From Bacillus sp. SKDU12 (GTDB lineage: Bacteria > Bacillota > Bacilli > Bacillales > Bacillaceae): DNA of 64,000 nucleotides. Position numbers and translations under genes: made by a program. The stretch lies in the NCBI RefSeq assembly GCF_010093085.1, contig NZ_MSRC01000003.1:124001-188000 (forward strand), written 5' to 3'. Shown one piece after another: positions 39,308 through 48,970 of the stretch (the first letter of the stretch is position 1; the number at the start of each line of letters is the position of its first letter). Under the pieces are notes generated by a model. The model did no database searches. It was not told the origin of the DNA and saw only the letters and a program-made list of their open reading frames with translations.

Positions 39308-39644
39308 TAGTTCATAACCTCCTAGAGTTGTTTGTTTCTACAAAAAAATCATAACATAGCTTTTTTGTCATAAAGAATCCAGCACTTTCCTTTGACAACG
39401 AGAGATTGTCATTTTTGTAACCAATATGCGCTCAATCGCTGAGAATAAGGGAATCAGCGCATTTCTTAATATTATTGTAAAAGTAACATTTCTTCCTTTT
39501 ATTTGAATTTATAGCTATATTTTAATGTGTTTTTATATTGACAGCTTTTTTTATCCCTTTTCGCTGTAATGAGTGTTACAAAGGTGTTACAATTAATCTC
39601 AGTATATGTAAATATATTGAATGATTTGAGAGGTGTAACCAGAA

Positions 39645-41759
39645 GTGACTGAAATAGGACGTGAACCGAAGAAAAAGCGCAAAGGAAGCCGGGCAATTAG
39701 AATGAACCTTTTTTTCCTTGCTGTCTTTGTTCTTTTCACTGCATTAATTTTTAAGCTTGGTGTTGTTCAAATTGTTGAAGGCGAACGGCATGAAGAGGAT
39801 GCTAAGAAAGCAAATGCAAAAACAGCATACTATCCCGCACCGCGGGGAAAAATGTATGACAGAAACCAAAAGGTGGCTGTCGATAATCAAAGTGTGCCTG
39901 GACTTGTTTATGTGTCCACATCGAGCACAAAAACAGCGGATAAAATCAAAACAGCGAAGCGCCTTGCTGCTTTAATCGATATTGATACCGAATTTTTGAA
40001 GGAAAGGGATTTGCGTGATTACTGGCTCGCGTCTCACCCGAAAAAAGCTGTCGCTCTGCTTAAGGAATCTGAAAGCAATCTGAAAGGGGCAGAGGCTTAC
40101 AAGCATCAAATTGAGCGTGTGCCGGATCAAGAATTGAAGGCGATTCAGAAAGATGACGCAGAAATGAAAATCGCTGCGATATATACGAGGTTTTCAAGCG
40201 GAAATGCCTACGAACCCCAAATCGTAAAGGCGATGAATCCAAGCGAAAGCAACAGCAATGGAAAAAATGGAACCCTGCTTGATGAGAAAAAAAATTCCGC
40301 GCATCGGCCGAAGAATGACTTAACATATGATGAAATCTCAATTGTTTCTGAGCATTTAGAAGAGCTCCCGGGAATCGACATCGTAAACGATTGGACACGA
40401 AAATATCCTTACGACAAAACACTCTATTCCGTTTTCGGAGGTGTCACGACACCTGATCAGGGCCTGCTGAGCGACCGGAAAGATTTCTACTTAACAAGAG
40501 GCTATGCGAATAATGACAGAGTGGGAAAAAGTTATTTAGAATATCAATACGAGGACTACTTAAATTCGCATAAAGAAAAAGTGCAGTATGTAGAAGACAA
40601 TAAAGGAAATGTCGTCAGCCAAAAAACCATTGATAAAGGAAGCAGGGGATACGATCTTCGGCTTTCATTCGATATGGAGCTTCAGGCAGAGGTAGAGAAG
40701 ATCATTGAAGAAGAAGTGAGAAACAGCCGAGCACGCGGAAACTATATGCTGGACAGAGCCTTTGCCGTCATGATGGATCCGAATAACGGCGATATTTTGT
40801 CGATGGCAGGAAAAAAGATAGATTTAAAAACAAATAAAATTCAAGATTATGCGATTGGGGCGTTTACAACCCAGTATGAAATGGGTTCAGCAGTAAAGGG
40901 CGCCACCGTACTTGCCGGTTATCAAGATGGGATTCCGCATTATAAATATTTTCTCGATGCTCCAATGTATTTAGGAACAAATCTCATAAAAAAATCTTAT
41001 ACTAATATGGGAACGATTAATGAATTAACCGCTTTGCAAAGAAGTTCTAACGTATATATGTTTAATGTCGCCATGCATATTGCGGGTATCACATACAAGC
41101 CGCGTGGGTCTCTCCCAGCTGATCAGAAGGATTTACTGAAAATGAGAAACTACTACAGCCAGTTTGGCCTAGGCGTAAAAACCGGTATTGATCTGCCGCA
41201 GGAATCAGCCGGTATGCAAACTACGCCTGAAACGGTAGGGGGATTAATTTTAGACTTGGCAATCGGTCAATACGATACATACACACCGCTCCAAATGGCG
41301 CAGTACATTTCAGTAATTGCCAATGGAGGCTATCGGGTGCAGCCTAGAATCGTGACTAGTATTCATGAGCCAGGAAGTAAAGACCAGCTAGGCAAAGCCA
41401 TTGAACATAGAAAACCTAAAGTGCTGAATAAGATTAACAATTCAGAGAGTGATTTGAAGCAAGTGCAAACAGGTATGAAATTAGTCACTTCTTCAGGAAC
41501 AGCTAAAAATACATTTACAGAAGATGTATCAGGGAAAACGGGAACAGCAGAAACATTTTACTACGGCACGAATCGCAACTGGTGGGGGAAAAAAACATAC
41601 AATCTGACTTTTGTAGGCTATTACCCGTCGAAAAAACCAAAAGTGGCCTTTAGTGTTGTTGTTCCATCAGTAGATGATGATGATAAGATCAATAAAATTA
41701 TTGCCAAAAGAGCTATCCACGCTTACGCAGAGCTCGAAAAGAAACACAGTAAAAAATAA
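39645..41759 (+). CDS. pbpH: Class B penicillin-binding protein PbpH
   Basis: Peptidoglycan transpeptidase of 704 residues needed with PBP2A for rod shape. One membrane anchor (about 22-42), a dimerisation domain, and a transpeptidase domain with SAVK (active-site serine, MGSAVKGAT), SSN (QRSSNVYMF) and KTG (SGKTGTAET). GTG start at 39645 after GAGAGGTG. The 337-bp region before it carries TTGACA at 39538 without a well-placed -10, and a GTGTTACA repeat; no other gene was seen there. A strong terminator follows. Confidence 0.93.
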   Translation: MTEIGREPKKKRKGSRAIRMNLFFLAVFVLFTALIFKLGVVQIVEGERHEEDAKKANAKTAYYPAPRGKMYDRNQKVAVDNQSVPGLVYVSTSSTKTADKIKTAKRLAALIDIDTEFLKERDLRDYWLASHPKKAVALLKESESNLKGAEAYKHQIERVPDQELKAIQKDDAEMKIAAIYTRFSSGNAYEPQIVKAMNPSESNSNGKNGTLLDEKKNSAHRPKNDLTYDEISIVSEHLEELPGIDIVNDWTRKYPYDKTLYSVFGGVTTPDQGLLSDRKDFYLTRGYANNDRVGKSYLEYQYEDYLNSHKEKVQYVEDNKGNVVSQKTIDKGSRGYDLRLSFDMELQAEVEKIIEEEVRNSRARGNYMLDRAFAVMMDPNNGDILSMAGKKIDLKTNKIQDYAIGAFTTQYEMGSAVKGATVLAGYQDGIPHYKYFLDAPMYLGTNLIKKSYTNMGTINELTALQRSSNVYMFNVAMHIAGITYKPRGSLPADQKDLLKMRNYYSQFGLGVKTGIDLPQESAGMQTTPETVGGLILDLAIGQYDTYTPLQMAQYISVIANGGYRVQPRIVTSIHEPGSKDQLGKAIEHRKPKVLNKINNSESDLKQVQTGMKLVTSSGTAKNTFTEDVSGKTGTAETFYYGTNRNWWGKKTYNLTFVGYYPSKKPKVAFSVVVPSVDDDDKINKIIAKRAIHAYAELEKKHSKK

Positions 41760-41767
41760 AAAAAGCA

Positions 41768-41801
41768 GGGTGCACAACTGAAGGGTTGTGCACCCTTTCT
41801 T
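41768..41801 (+). terminator. Terminator after pbpH
   Basis: GGGTGCACAAC TGAAGG GTTGTGCACCC and a T run. Confidence 0.9.
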
Positions 41802-41833
41802 TTATTCAAAAATTGACGTTCACCATAAGAATA

Positions 41834-41863
41834 GAAGGAGAATACTTATTTTCTAGCGAATCA
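41834..41863 (+). promoter_or_regulatory. SigmaH promoter of kinA
   Basis: GAAGGAGAA (41834-41842), 12 bp, AGCGAATCA (41855-41863) fits the SigmaH consensus RNAGGAWWW-N11-12-RNNGAATWW with one mismatch; kinA is a known SigmaH gene. Confidence 0.75.
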
Positions 41864-41924
41864 TACTAGGTAAAAGTCAATCTATATAAGTCGAAACACG
41901 ATGATCATGCAAAGGAGGGATTCT

Positions 41925-43745
41925 GTGGAACAGGATACGCAGTATGTTAAACCATTTCAAACAAAAACCGATATTCATGCAGTCTTGGCCTCTAATGGGC
42001 GAATCATTTATATATCTGCCAACTCCAAACTGCATTTAGGTTATCTTCAAGGAGAGATGATCGGATCATTCCTCAAAACGTTTCTGCATGAGGAAGACCA
42101 ATTTTTAGTTGAAAGCTATTTTTATAATGAACATCATCTGATGCCGTGCACCTTTCGTTTGATTAAAAAAGACCATACAATTGTGTGGGTGGAGGCTGCG
42201 GTAGAAATTGTTACCACAAGAGCTGAGCGGACTGAACGGGAAATCATTTTAAAAATGAAGGTTCTTGAAGAGAAAACAGGCCATCAATCCCTAAACTGCG
42301 AAAAAGATGAAATCGAGCCTGCAAGCTCGGAATCGACTACATATATAACGGATGATTATGAACGGTTAGTTGAAAATCTACCGAGTCCGCTATGCATCAG
42401 TGTCAAAGGCAAGGTTGTTTATGTAAACAGCGCGATGCTTTCAATGCTGGGAGCGAAAAGCAAGGATGCTATTATTGGCAAATGGTCCTATGAATTTATT
42501 GAGGAAGAATATCATGATATCGTGAAAAACAGAATAATACGCATGCAAAAAGGAATGGAAGTCGGAATGATTGAACAAACATGGAAAAGGCTTGATGGCA
42601 CACCTGTTCATTTAGAAGTGAAAGCATCCCCGGCCGTCTACAAAAAACAGCAGGCTGAATTGCTGCTGCTAATCGATATTTCTTCAAGAAAAAAATTCCA
42701 AACTATACTGCAAAAAAGCCGTGAGCGCTATCAGCTGCTGATTCAAAATTCAATTGACACCATTGCGGTGATTCATAATGGTAAATGGGTATTTATGAAT
42801 GAATCAGGAATTTCCCTGTTTGAAGCAGCTACTTATGAGGATTTAATCGGCAAAAACATATACGATCAGCTGCATCCTTGCGATCACGAAGATGTAAAAG
42901 AGAGAATTCACAACATCGCTGAGCAAAAAACAGAATCAGAAGTTGTCAAACAATCCTGGTTCACCTTCCAAAACCGAGTCATCTATACGGAGATGGTCTG
43001 CATTCCGACGACCTTTTTTGGTGAAGCGGCCGTTCAAGTTATTCTGCGGGATATTTCTGAAAGAAAGCAAACAGAAGAATTGATGCTGAAATCAGAAAAA
43101 TTATCGATCGCAGGGCAGCTCGCCGCGGGAATTGCCCATGAGATACGCAACCCGCTGACAGCGATTAAAGGATTTTTACAGCTGATGAAACCGACAATGG
43201 AAGGAAACGATCATTACTTTGAAATTATATTTTCTGAACTCAGCCGCATCGAATTAATACTCAGTGAGCTGCTTATGCTTGCGAAACCTCAGCAAAATGC
43301 GGTGAAACAATCCTTGAATCTGAAAAAATTAATTGGTGAGGTCTCAGCCCTGTTGGAAACACAGGCAAATTTGAATGGTATTTTTATTAGAACCAGCTAT
43401 GAAAAAGACAGCATTTATATAAATGGCGATCAAAACCAATTAAAGCAGGTATTTATTAACTTAATTAAAAATGCAGTTGAGTCAATGCCTGACGGAGGAA
43501 CAGTAAATATTAACATCACTGAGGATGAGCATTCTGTTCATGTCACGATCAAAGATGAAGGGGAAGGCATACCTGAAAAGGTGCTGAAGCGGATTGGAGA
43601 ACCATTTTTAACGACAAAAGAAAAAGGCACAGGGCTTGGACTGATGGTGACATTTAATATCATTGAAAATCATCAGGGAGTCATTCATGTAGACAGCCAG
43701 CCGAAAAAAGGCACAGCGTTTAAAATTTCATTTCCGAAAAAATAA
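41925..43745 (+). CDS. kinA: Sporulation histidine kinase KinA
   Basis: Main soluble kinase of the sporulation phosphorelay (606 residues), phosphorylating Spo0F. Three PAS domains (about 10-120, 142-255, 265-380), then the phosphoacceptor H405 in AHEIRNPLTAIKG, N box QLKQVFINLIKNAVES, G boxes KDEGEGIP and GTGLGLM. The frame opens eight codons earlier at ATG 41901, but GTG 41925 lies 6 bp after AAAGGAGG and gives H405 at its known position. Confidence 0.97.
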   Translation: MEQDTQYVKPFQTKTDIHAVLASNGRIIYISANSKLHLGYLQGEMIGSFLKTFLHEEDQFLVESYFYNEHHLMPCTFRLIKKDHTIVWVEAAVEIVTTRAERTEREIILKMKVLEEKTGHQSLNCEKDEIEPASSESTTYITDDYERLVENLPSPLCISVKGKVVYVNSAMLSMLGAKSKDAIIGKWSYEFIEEEYHDIVKNRIIRMQKGMEVGMIEQTWKRLDGTPVHLEVKASPAVYKKQQAELLLLIDISSRKKFQTILQKSRERYQLLIQNSIDTIAVIHNGKWVFMNESGISLFEAATYEDLIGKNIYDQLHPCDHEDVKERIHNIAEQKTESEVVKQSWFTFQNRVIYTEMVCIPTTFFGEAAVQVILRDISERKQTEELMLKSEKLSIAGQLAAGIAHEIRNPLTAIKGFLQLMKPTMEGNDHYFEIIFSELSRIELILSELLMLAKPQQNAVKQSLNLKKLIGEVSALLETQANLNGIFIRTSYEKDSIYINGDQNQLKQVFINLIKNAVESMPDGGTVNINITEDEHSVHVTIKDEGEGIPEKVLKRIGEPFLTTKEKGTGLGLMVTFNIIENHQGVIHVDSQPKKGTAFKISFPKK

Positions 43746-43746
43746 A

Positions 43747-43770
43747 ACAACGGCTTAAACGCCGTTGTTT
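43747..43770 (+). terminator. Terminator after kinA
   Basis: ACAACGGC TTAAAC GCCGTTGTTT; it covers the last codons of the convergent patA. Confidence 0.8.
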
Positions 43771-44936
43771 ATCGTCTGCATGGATTCACGTTTCTTTAAT
43801 ACAAATGACTCTAAACGGTCTAAGCCTTCTTTTAGTGTGTCCAGCGAGCATGCAAAAGACAGCCTCACATATCCTTCACCATACTTCGAGAACGAGCTGC
43901 CCGGCACGAGTGCCACACCAGCATCCTCCAAAAGAGCCATACTAAAATCAAATGAAGACATTCCAAATCCTTTAATAGAAGGGAAGATATAAAATGCTCC
44001 AGACGGTTTTACAACATCAAGCCCCATAGAAACAAGACGATCATACACATAATCCAGACGTTTTTTGTATTGTTCTCTCATAATCAAGGCGTCGTCAAAG
44101 CCGTTTGTCACAGCTTCAAGTGCAGCTTTTTGAGAAATGGATGATGCACACGACACGTTGTATTGATGAACTTTTAAAATATGCTTTGCTATGTCTTTCG
44201 GTGCGAATAAAAATCCAATTCTCCAACCGGTCATGCTGTGTGATTTTGACAAGCCATTAATGACAATCGTTTGATCTCGCAAATGGGTTGCGATCGAGTA
44301 ATGCGGTCTGTCATATGTTAATTCACTATATATCTCATCAGACAATACGAAAATATTTCTGCCTTTTAAAAGGTCGGCAATGCTTTTTAACTCTTCTTCA
44401 GATAAAGTCACACCGGTGGGGTTTGATGGATAAGGAAGCACGACACACTTGGTATTAGGAGTCAGAGCATCTTCAATCAGCCGGGCAGTAAGCTTAAAGC
44501 CGTGTGACGTAGTATCTACAATGACAGGTTTCGCTCCGCATAAATTGATAATAGGTTCATAGCCTGGATAAACCGGGCCTGGCATAATGACTTCATCACC
44601 GGGAGATAAAATGGTCCGGAATGCAGCGTCAAGGGCTTGGCTTGCACCTGTTGTGATGATGATTTCAGATTCAGCATCATAGTTGAAATCCGCTTTTTTC
44701 TTCATATAAAGCTGTACAGCTTGTCTCAGCTCGAGGTAGCCGGCGTTCGGCGTATATGATGTCACATTGTCATCAATGGCTTTTTTTGCGGCAGCTTTCA
44801 CGTGATGCGGCGTGAAAAAATCAGGCTGGCCGATCGTAAGTGAAATAACATCTTCGTGTTGAGCTACAAGATTTGAGAATTTGCGTATTCCTGAAATTTC
44901 AATCTCTCTTGCCTTCGGATTCAGCAAATGTTCCAT
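43755..44936 (-). CDS. patA: Aminotransferase PatA (N-acetyl-LL-diaminopimelate transaminase)
   Basis: PLP-dependent class I aminotransferase of 393 residues; by homology it makes N-acetyl-LL-2,6-diaminopimelate in lysine and cell wall synthesis, the step between DapH and YkuR, both encoded 14 kb away in this window. Motifs: NPTGVTLSEEE (residues about 167-177), SDEIYSEL, and the PLP lysine in GLSKSHSMTGWRIG. ATG start; the gene is convergent with kinA. Confidence 0.92.
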   Translation of the reverse strand: MEHLLNPKAREIEISGIRKFSNLVAQHEDVISLTIGQPDFFTPHHVKAAAKKAIDDNVTSYTPNAGYLELRQAVQLYMKKKADFNYDAESEIIITTGASQALDAAFRTILSPGDEVIMPGPVYPGYEPIINLCGAKPVIVDTTSHGFKLTARLIEDALTPNTKCVVLPYPSNPTGVTLSEEELKSIADLLKGRNIFVLSDEIYSELTYDRPHYSIATHLRDQTIVINGLSKSHSMTGWRIGFLFAPKDIAKHILKVHQYNVSCASSISQKAALEAVTNGFDDALIMREQYKKRLDYVYDRLVSMGLDVVKPSGAFYIFPSIKGFGMSSFDFSMALLEDAGVALVPGSSFSKYGEGYVRLSFACSLDTLKEGLDRLESFVLKKRESMQTINNGV

Positions 44937-45137
44937 AATTCATCACCTTAACAATTATAATGAGTTTATCCTATTTTACCACTAGCTGACCATTTGTCAC
45001 ATGTTTAGCCGATATATTTCGATTGTATGCGCCTTTTTCCCAAATATGCCTTTCAGTTCGGAAAAAAAGAAGACAACCAGCGATTTGATTGTCTTTATTG
45101 TATCACGTTCTATTATTGTTTATATGTGCCAATTTCA

Positions 45138-45299
45138 TCAATAACCATACTCAAAATGAAGGTCTTCGTGCCAAATCAGATACGGGGGATGCTCCTCTTG
45201 AAGATCAGCTGATTCTTTCTTCATATTCAGGTAAGTCTCTTCACTGATATCTTCTAAAACAGTCATTTCATGTTCTTTACATATTACTAAGGTACCCAT
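45138..45299 (-). CDS. Small conserved protein between patA and cheV
   Basis: A 53-residue ORF on the minus strand, from ATG 45299 to TGA 45138, with GAAGGGTG 6-7 bp upstream of the ATG. It begins [14 protein letters not shown] and ends [10 protein letters not shown]; acidic, without membrane segments. It probably equals the small B. subtilis gene annotated between patA and cheV (I think ykzT), a name I am not certain of. Function unknown. Confidence 0.65.
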   Translation of the reverse strand: MGTLVICKEHEMTVLEDISEETYLNMKKESADLQEEHPPYLIWHEDLHFEYGY

Positions 45300-45455
45300 T
45301 ATTTACACCCTTCTTTGGAAAAATCCTTGACTATTTTACCACTGTCAGTTGGAAAGTCAATGGGTATTAGGAGAAAAGTTTCTTTTTCAAGGAGAGCGGC
45401 TTATTGCCTTTGTCATTCAATTTTAAAGAGCCGCCATTCACTTTTTACAATTTAC

Positions 45456-45463
45456 GCCGATAT
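45456..45463 (+). promoter_or_regulatory. SigmaD -10 box of cheV
   Basis: GCCGATAT, perfect, 40 bp before the cheV start; no TAAA at the standard distance. Confidence 0.65.
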
Positions 45464-45502
45464 ATACAGTACAATACTGAATGCGAATAGCGAGGGATTG
45501 AA

Positions 45503-46414
45503 TTGTCGTTACAACAATACGAAATTTTACTAGATTCTGGTACAAATGAATTGGAAATTGTGAAGTTTGGCGTGGGTGATAATTCTTTTGGAATTAACGT
45601 CATGAAGGTAAGAGAAATTATTCAGCCTGTCGAGGTGACATCAGTGCCTCACTCACATCAGCATGTAGAAGGAATGATTAAGCTCAGAGGAGAAATCCTC
45701 CCAGTGATCAGCCTCTTTTCATTTTTTGGTGTCGAGCCAACCGGATCAAAAGACGAGAAATATATCGTGACTGAATTCAACAAAAGGAAAATTGTTTTCC
45801 ATGTCGGCTCTGTTTCTCAAATTCACAGAGTATCCTGGGAAGCGATTGAAAAGCCAACCTCATTAAATCAAGGGATGGAGCGCCACCTTACTGGGATTAT
45901 CAAGCTTGAAGGCCTGATGATCTTTTTGCCAGATTATGAAAAAATTATTTATGATATTGAATCAGACTCAGGTGTGGATACGTACAATATGCATACCGAG
46001 GGCTTTGATGAAAGAAGAGCTGATAAAAAACTTATTATTGTAGAGGATTCACCGCTCTTGATGCGTCTCCTGCAGGATGAATTAAAAGAAGCAGGGTACA
46101 ACAATGTGTCTTCGTTTGAAAATGGAAAAGAGGCTTATGACTACATTATGGACCTTGCTGAAAGTGGTGCTGATTTGTCAAAACAGATTGATATGATCAT
46201 CACTGATATTGAAATGCCAAAAATGGATGGACACAGGCTCACAAAGCTGCTGAAGGAAAACCCGAAAAGCTCAGACGTCCCGGTTATGATTTTTTCATCA
46301 CTAATTACAGATGATTTGCGTCACCGCGGAGAAGTCGTCGGCGCAGATGAGCAAATCAGCAAGCCTGAGATCAGTGATTTAATTAAAAAAGTGGATACGT
46401 ATGTTATCGAATAA
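45503..46414 (+). CDS. cheV: Chemotaxis coupling protein CheV
   Basis: CheW-response regulator fusion of 303 residues linking receptors to CheA and taking part in adaptation. CheW-like domain residues about 13-150 ([33 protein letters not shown]); receiver domain about 174-300 with [10 protein letters not shown], the phosphorylated Asp in [13 protein letters not shown], and a SKPE lysine. TTG start behind GAGGG. Convergent with ykyB and sharing its terminator region. Confidence 0.96.
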   Translation: MSLQQYEILLDSGTNELEIVKFGVGDNSFGINVMKVREIIQPVEVTSVPHSHQHVEGMIKLRGEILPVISLFSFFGVEPTGSKDEKYIVTEFNKRKIVFHVGSVSQIHRVSWEAIEKPTSLNQGMERHLTGIIKLEGLMIFLPDYEKIIYDIESDSGVDTYNMHTEGFDERRADKKLIIVEDSPLLMRLLQDELKEAGYNNVSSFENGKEAYDYIMDLAESGADLSKQIDMIITDIEMPKMDGHRLTKLLKENPKSSDVPVMIFSSLITDDLRHRGEVVGADEQISKPEISDLIKKVDTYVIE

Positions 46415-46416
46415 AT

Positions 46417-46453
46417 AAAAACAGCCGATGCCTGAAGTGGCGCGGCTGTTTTT
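46417..46453. terminator. Bidirectional terminator between cheV and ykyB
   Basis: AAAACAGCCG...CGGCTGTTTTTATTTT arms with a GC-rich inner part. Confidence 0.85.
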
Positions 46454-46456
46454 ATT

Positions 46457-46921
46457 TTAAAAGTAACTCTCGCCAAGCTTTTTAAAGACAGGTTTATGAT
46501 AAGCTGGCTGCTGGCGATTTGGCACAAGCGGTTTTTCTTTCATGCCGACATAGTCTTGCAACAGGTGTTTCGCTTTTGTTAAGGACATTTGAGCTTTAGG
46601 ATTTCGGTACGATTGATTAAGTGTACCTAAATGCGGAAGATGTTCGAAGTCTTCTTTAGTTGGAGGCATGTGAAAATAGTAGTCTCCGATTGAAATAAGC
46701 ACGTCCGATTGCTGCTGGCTAAACCTTGGATTTTTTGAAAAATGAAGCCCTATTTTTTTTCCTTTACCTTCTTTGACAAGCTTTTGCAAAGCCCGTTTTT
46801 TCAGCAGATATAGGTATTTAGGGTTGGGGGCGGTTTTTGCATGGCGGTTCACAGTGTAAACTGCTTTTGAAAGATTTTCTACGGTTGGCTGCAGACCTTT
46901 CGTATATGCATGGTCGTCCAT
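46457..46921 (-). CDS. ykyB: YkyB, conserved hypothetical protein
   Basis: A 154-residue basic protein with a YkyB family pattern: a lysine-rich centre (YLLKKRALQKLVKEGKGKKIG), then SNPRFSQQQSDVLISIGDYYFHMPPTKEDF-like segment near residue 65-90. No membrane segments or known catalytic motif. GGAGAG precedes the ATG. Function is unknown; it lies between the cheV terminator and ykuC. Confidence 0.8.
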   Translation of the reverse strand: MDDHAYTKGLQPTVENLSKAVYTVNRHAKTAPNPKYLYLLKKRALQKLVKEGKGKKIGLHFSKNPRFSQQQSDVLISIGDYYFHMPPTKEDFEHLPHLGTLNQSYRNPKAQMSLTKAKHLLQDYVGMKEKPLVPNRQQPAYHKPVFKKLGESYF

Positions 46922-47001
46922 TATTTCTCTCCTTTGCTTTTATCAAATTCTATATGATTAGATTATACTTTTTTAAAGGTGAAATGCAAATATTGAATAT
47001 G

Positions 47002-47038
47002 AAAATGCGCTTTTTTCTAAGAAAAAAAGCGCATTTTT
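47002..47038 (-). terminator. Terminator after ykuC
   Basis: AAAATGCGC...GCGCATTTTT with a long A/T stem; works for the minus-strand ykuC. Confidence 0.8.
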
Positions 47039-47050
47039 AAACACCGTATA

Positions 47051-48343
47051 TTATACAGATTTTGCTTTCTTTTTCGGCTGCTCTTGAAATGCTTCCTGAA
47101 CATTTACTTCAACAGCCTGTGCACTGTATTTTGGCAGGGCAACAAAATAAAAAATAAAAACAAGCAGGATGACAACGCCCATCCCGTAATAAAGATAATC
47201 AATGTTTGAAATGAACTTAGGAAATAACAACGCAACCAAGCCGAGTGTCAAAGACTGGGCAAACATCATAAAAGGGTCCTGCAAACCGCTTACACGCCCC
47301 ATCAGCTTAGGATGAACAATCTTTGGCATCCATCCTCCGATTGCAATGTTGATCGGGCCAATGCACATTCCCAAAGCAAATGCTGCCGCATAAAACACCC
47401 ATAAAACATTTGTATAGCCAAGAACGAAAATCAGCAAGCCTGCAATGAAAATCGGTATCGACATTAAAAAGTGCGGTTTCACTTTTTTAGAGATGACTGT
47501 GCCGACTACACTTCCCGCCAGCAGCCCAAATCCGAGGGCAATCGTAAATAATGACGTATGCCATTCATAACGGTCAGGCGCCAACCCGTATTTCATTGTA
47601 AACATCGGTAATACGGCGAATCCTCCGTTGACAAATCCAAAAATGAAGAAACCGAAAATAAGAGATGCCAGCAGTTTGTTTTTTAAAATATAGAGAATGC
47701 CTTCTCTAAAATCATTTAGTGAATCTTTAACAGAAGCTTTTCTCCAGCTGAATGCCCCATTTGGCTGTCTGGCTTCTTTCGGAATTCGGCAGCTGCGGAT
47801 CAGCAGCCCGGAAATAATGAAGCTGACAAAGTCAAGGGTAATGGCGCCTTCAATTCCGATGGTGTTGTACATAACAGCGCCTATCCCGACTCCAAATACC
47901 ATAAAAATGCTAAATAGCATCTGGTTAAGCCCTGCCGCTTTCGCATAATGCTCCTTCGGCAGGATGGCTTGTACCAAACTGTTTTCTGCCGGAAAGAAAA
48001 ACTTCGTTACAGCGCTTCTAATAAATAAAATACAGAAAACAAGAGGAATATTGCCGGTAAATAAAGTGAAAAAAAGAACGACAGTCAGGCCGGCTCTGAT
48101 CCAATCACAGTTTTCCGCAACCTTTTTCCTGTCAAAACGGTCCGCAACGACTCCCACGAGCAGAAATACAAATACAGTCGGGAGAGAATACATCAGCTCC
48201 GCCAATGTCGTGTAAAATGGCTGGCTGCTGAATCGGTCCAGCAAGAAAAAAGCAAACGCCATATTGCCTACAGTCGTACCCATTTGAGAAGCGAGTGCTG
48301 CGAAAAATAGTCGAACAAAATTACGATTTTTAAATATATCCAT
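47051..48343 (-). CDS. ykuC: Major facilitator superfamily transporter YkuC
   Basis: A 430-residue MFS permease with about 12 membrane segments. The loop 2-3 motif reads LVGVVADRFDRKKV (residues about 60-73), and a large cytoplasmic loop with many charges divides the halves (about 190-220). It resembles the macrolide-efflux/enterobactin-exporter (MFS_3) group, so drug or metabolite export is likely, but the substrate is unknown. ATG start behind AAGGAGCG. Confidence 0.85.
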   Translation of the reverse strand: MDIFKNRNFVRLFFAALASQMGTTVGNMAFAFFLLDRFSSQPFYTTLAELMYSLPTVFVFLLVGVVADRFDRKKVAENCDWIRAGLTVVLFFTLFTGNIPLVFCILFIRSAVTKFFFPAENSLVQAILPKEHYAKAAGLNQMLFSIFMVFGVGIGAVMYNTIGIEGAITLDFVSFIISGLLIRSCRIPKEARQPNGAFSWRKASVKDSLNDFREGILYILKNKLLASLIFGFFIFGFVNGGFAVLPMFTMKYGLAPDRYEWHTSLFTIALGFGLLAGSVVGTVISKKVKPHFLMSIPIFIAGLLIFVLGYTNVLWVFYAAAFALGMCIGPINIAIGGWMPKIVHPKLMGRVSGLQDPFMMFAQSLTLGLVALLFPKFISNIDYLYYGMGVVILLVFIFYFVALPKYSAQAVEVNVQEAFQEQPKKKAKSV

Positions 48344-48418
48344 AAAAACGCTCCTTACCCTAAAGGTCCCACTTTATCATATTATAAACCGCTTGTTTTT
48401 GAAACATATAAGAAAACA

Positions 48419-48922
48419 TTACCGGCTGATAGTGACTCTTGTTCCGTTTGGCACAATGGAAGCGAGTTCGATCACGTCTTTATTATGCATGCGAATGCAG
48501 CCTTTAGAAACAGCCTTGCCAATTGAAGCCGGATTATTCGTCCCGTGTATTCCATAGTGCTGCTTTGAAAGACTCAGCCAATAAGCGCCAAATGGCCCGC
48601 CGGGATTGCGCTGGCGATTAATGATGTGAAATTCTCCATTAGGCGTTTGCGTCAATATTTTACCGACTGCAATCGGATAGGTTTTCATGATTTGATTATG
48701 TTGGAACAACGTAAGGGTTTTGGCTCCGATTGAAACTGAAATATGATACGGAATGGTTTTAGGGTCAGGCAGGCCGGGTATGACAATGGACTGTCCTGCA
48801 GTAATCCCTGCCTGCAGTGACGGATTAAATTGGAGTAATACAGCGGGGCTGATTCGAAAATCCCCTGCAATGCTGCTCAGTGTATCACCTTGCTTCACCA
48901 GGTACGTAAGCAGTTTTCTCAT
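48419..48922 (-). CDS. ykuD: L,D-transpeptidase YkuD (LysM)
   Basis: A 167-residue spore-associated peptidoglycan cross-linking enzyme. N-terminal LysM (about 6-52, [19 protein letters not shown]) and C-terminal YkuD domain (about 60-167) with the catalytic histidine in [10 protein letters not shown] and cysteine in [12 protein letters not shown] 48922 lies only 3 bp after AAGGAG; a start a few codons inside (TTG or CTG before LTYLVKQ) is possible and would give the 164 residues I recall. Confidence 0.93.
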   Translation of the reverse strand: MRKLLTYLVKQGDTLSSIAGDFRISPAVLLQFNPSLQAGITAGQSIVIPGLPDPKTIPYHISVSIGAKTLTLFQHNQIMKTYPIAVGKILTQTPNGEFHIINRQRNPGGPFGAYWLSLSKQHYGIHGTNNPASIGKAVSKGCIRMHNKDVIELASIVPNGTRVTISR

Positions 48923-48970
48923 CCTCTCCTTTTACCTTATAAGTATTAATTAGGAGCCCATCCTGCTACA

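Noticed and set aside
39538..39592. Possible pbpH promoter (TTGACA at 39538; TACAAT at 39587; GTGTTACA repeat)
   Set aside because: Spacing between good -35 and -10 candidates does not fit 16-18 bp, so no promoter is called.
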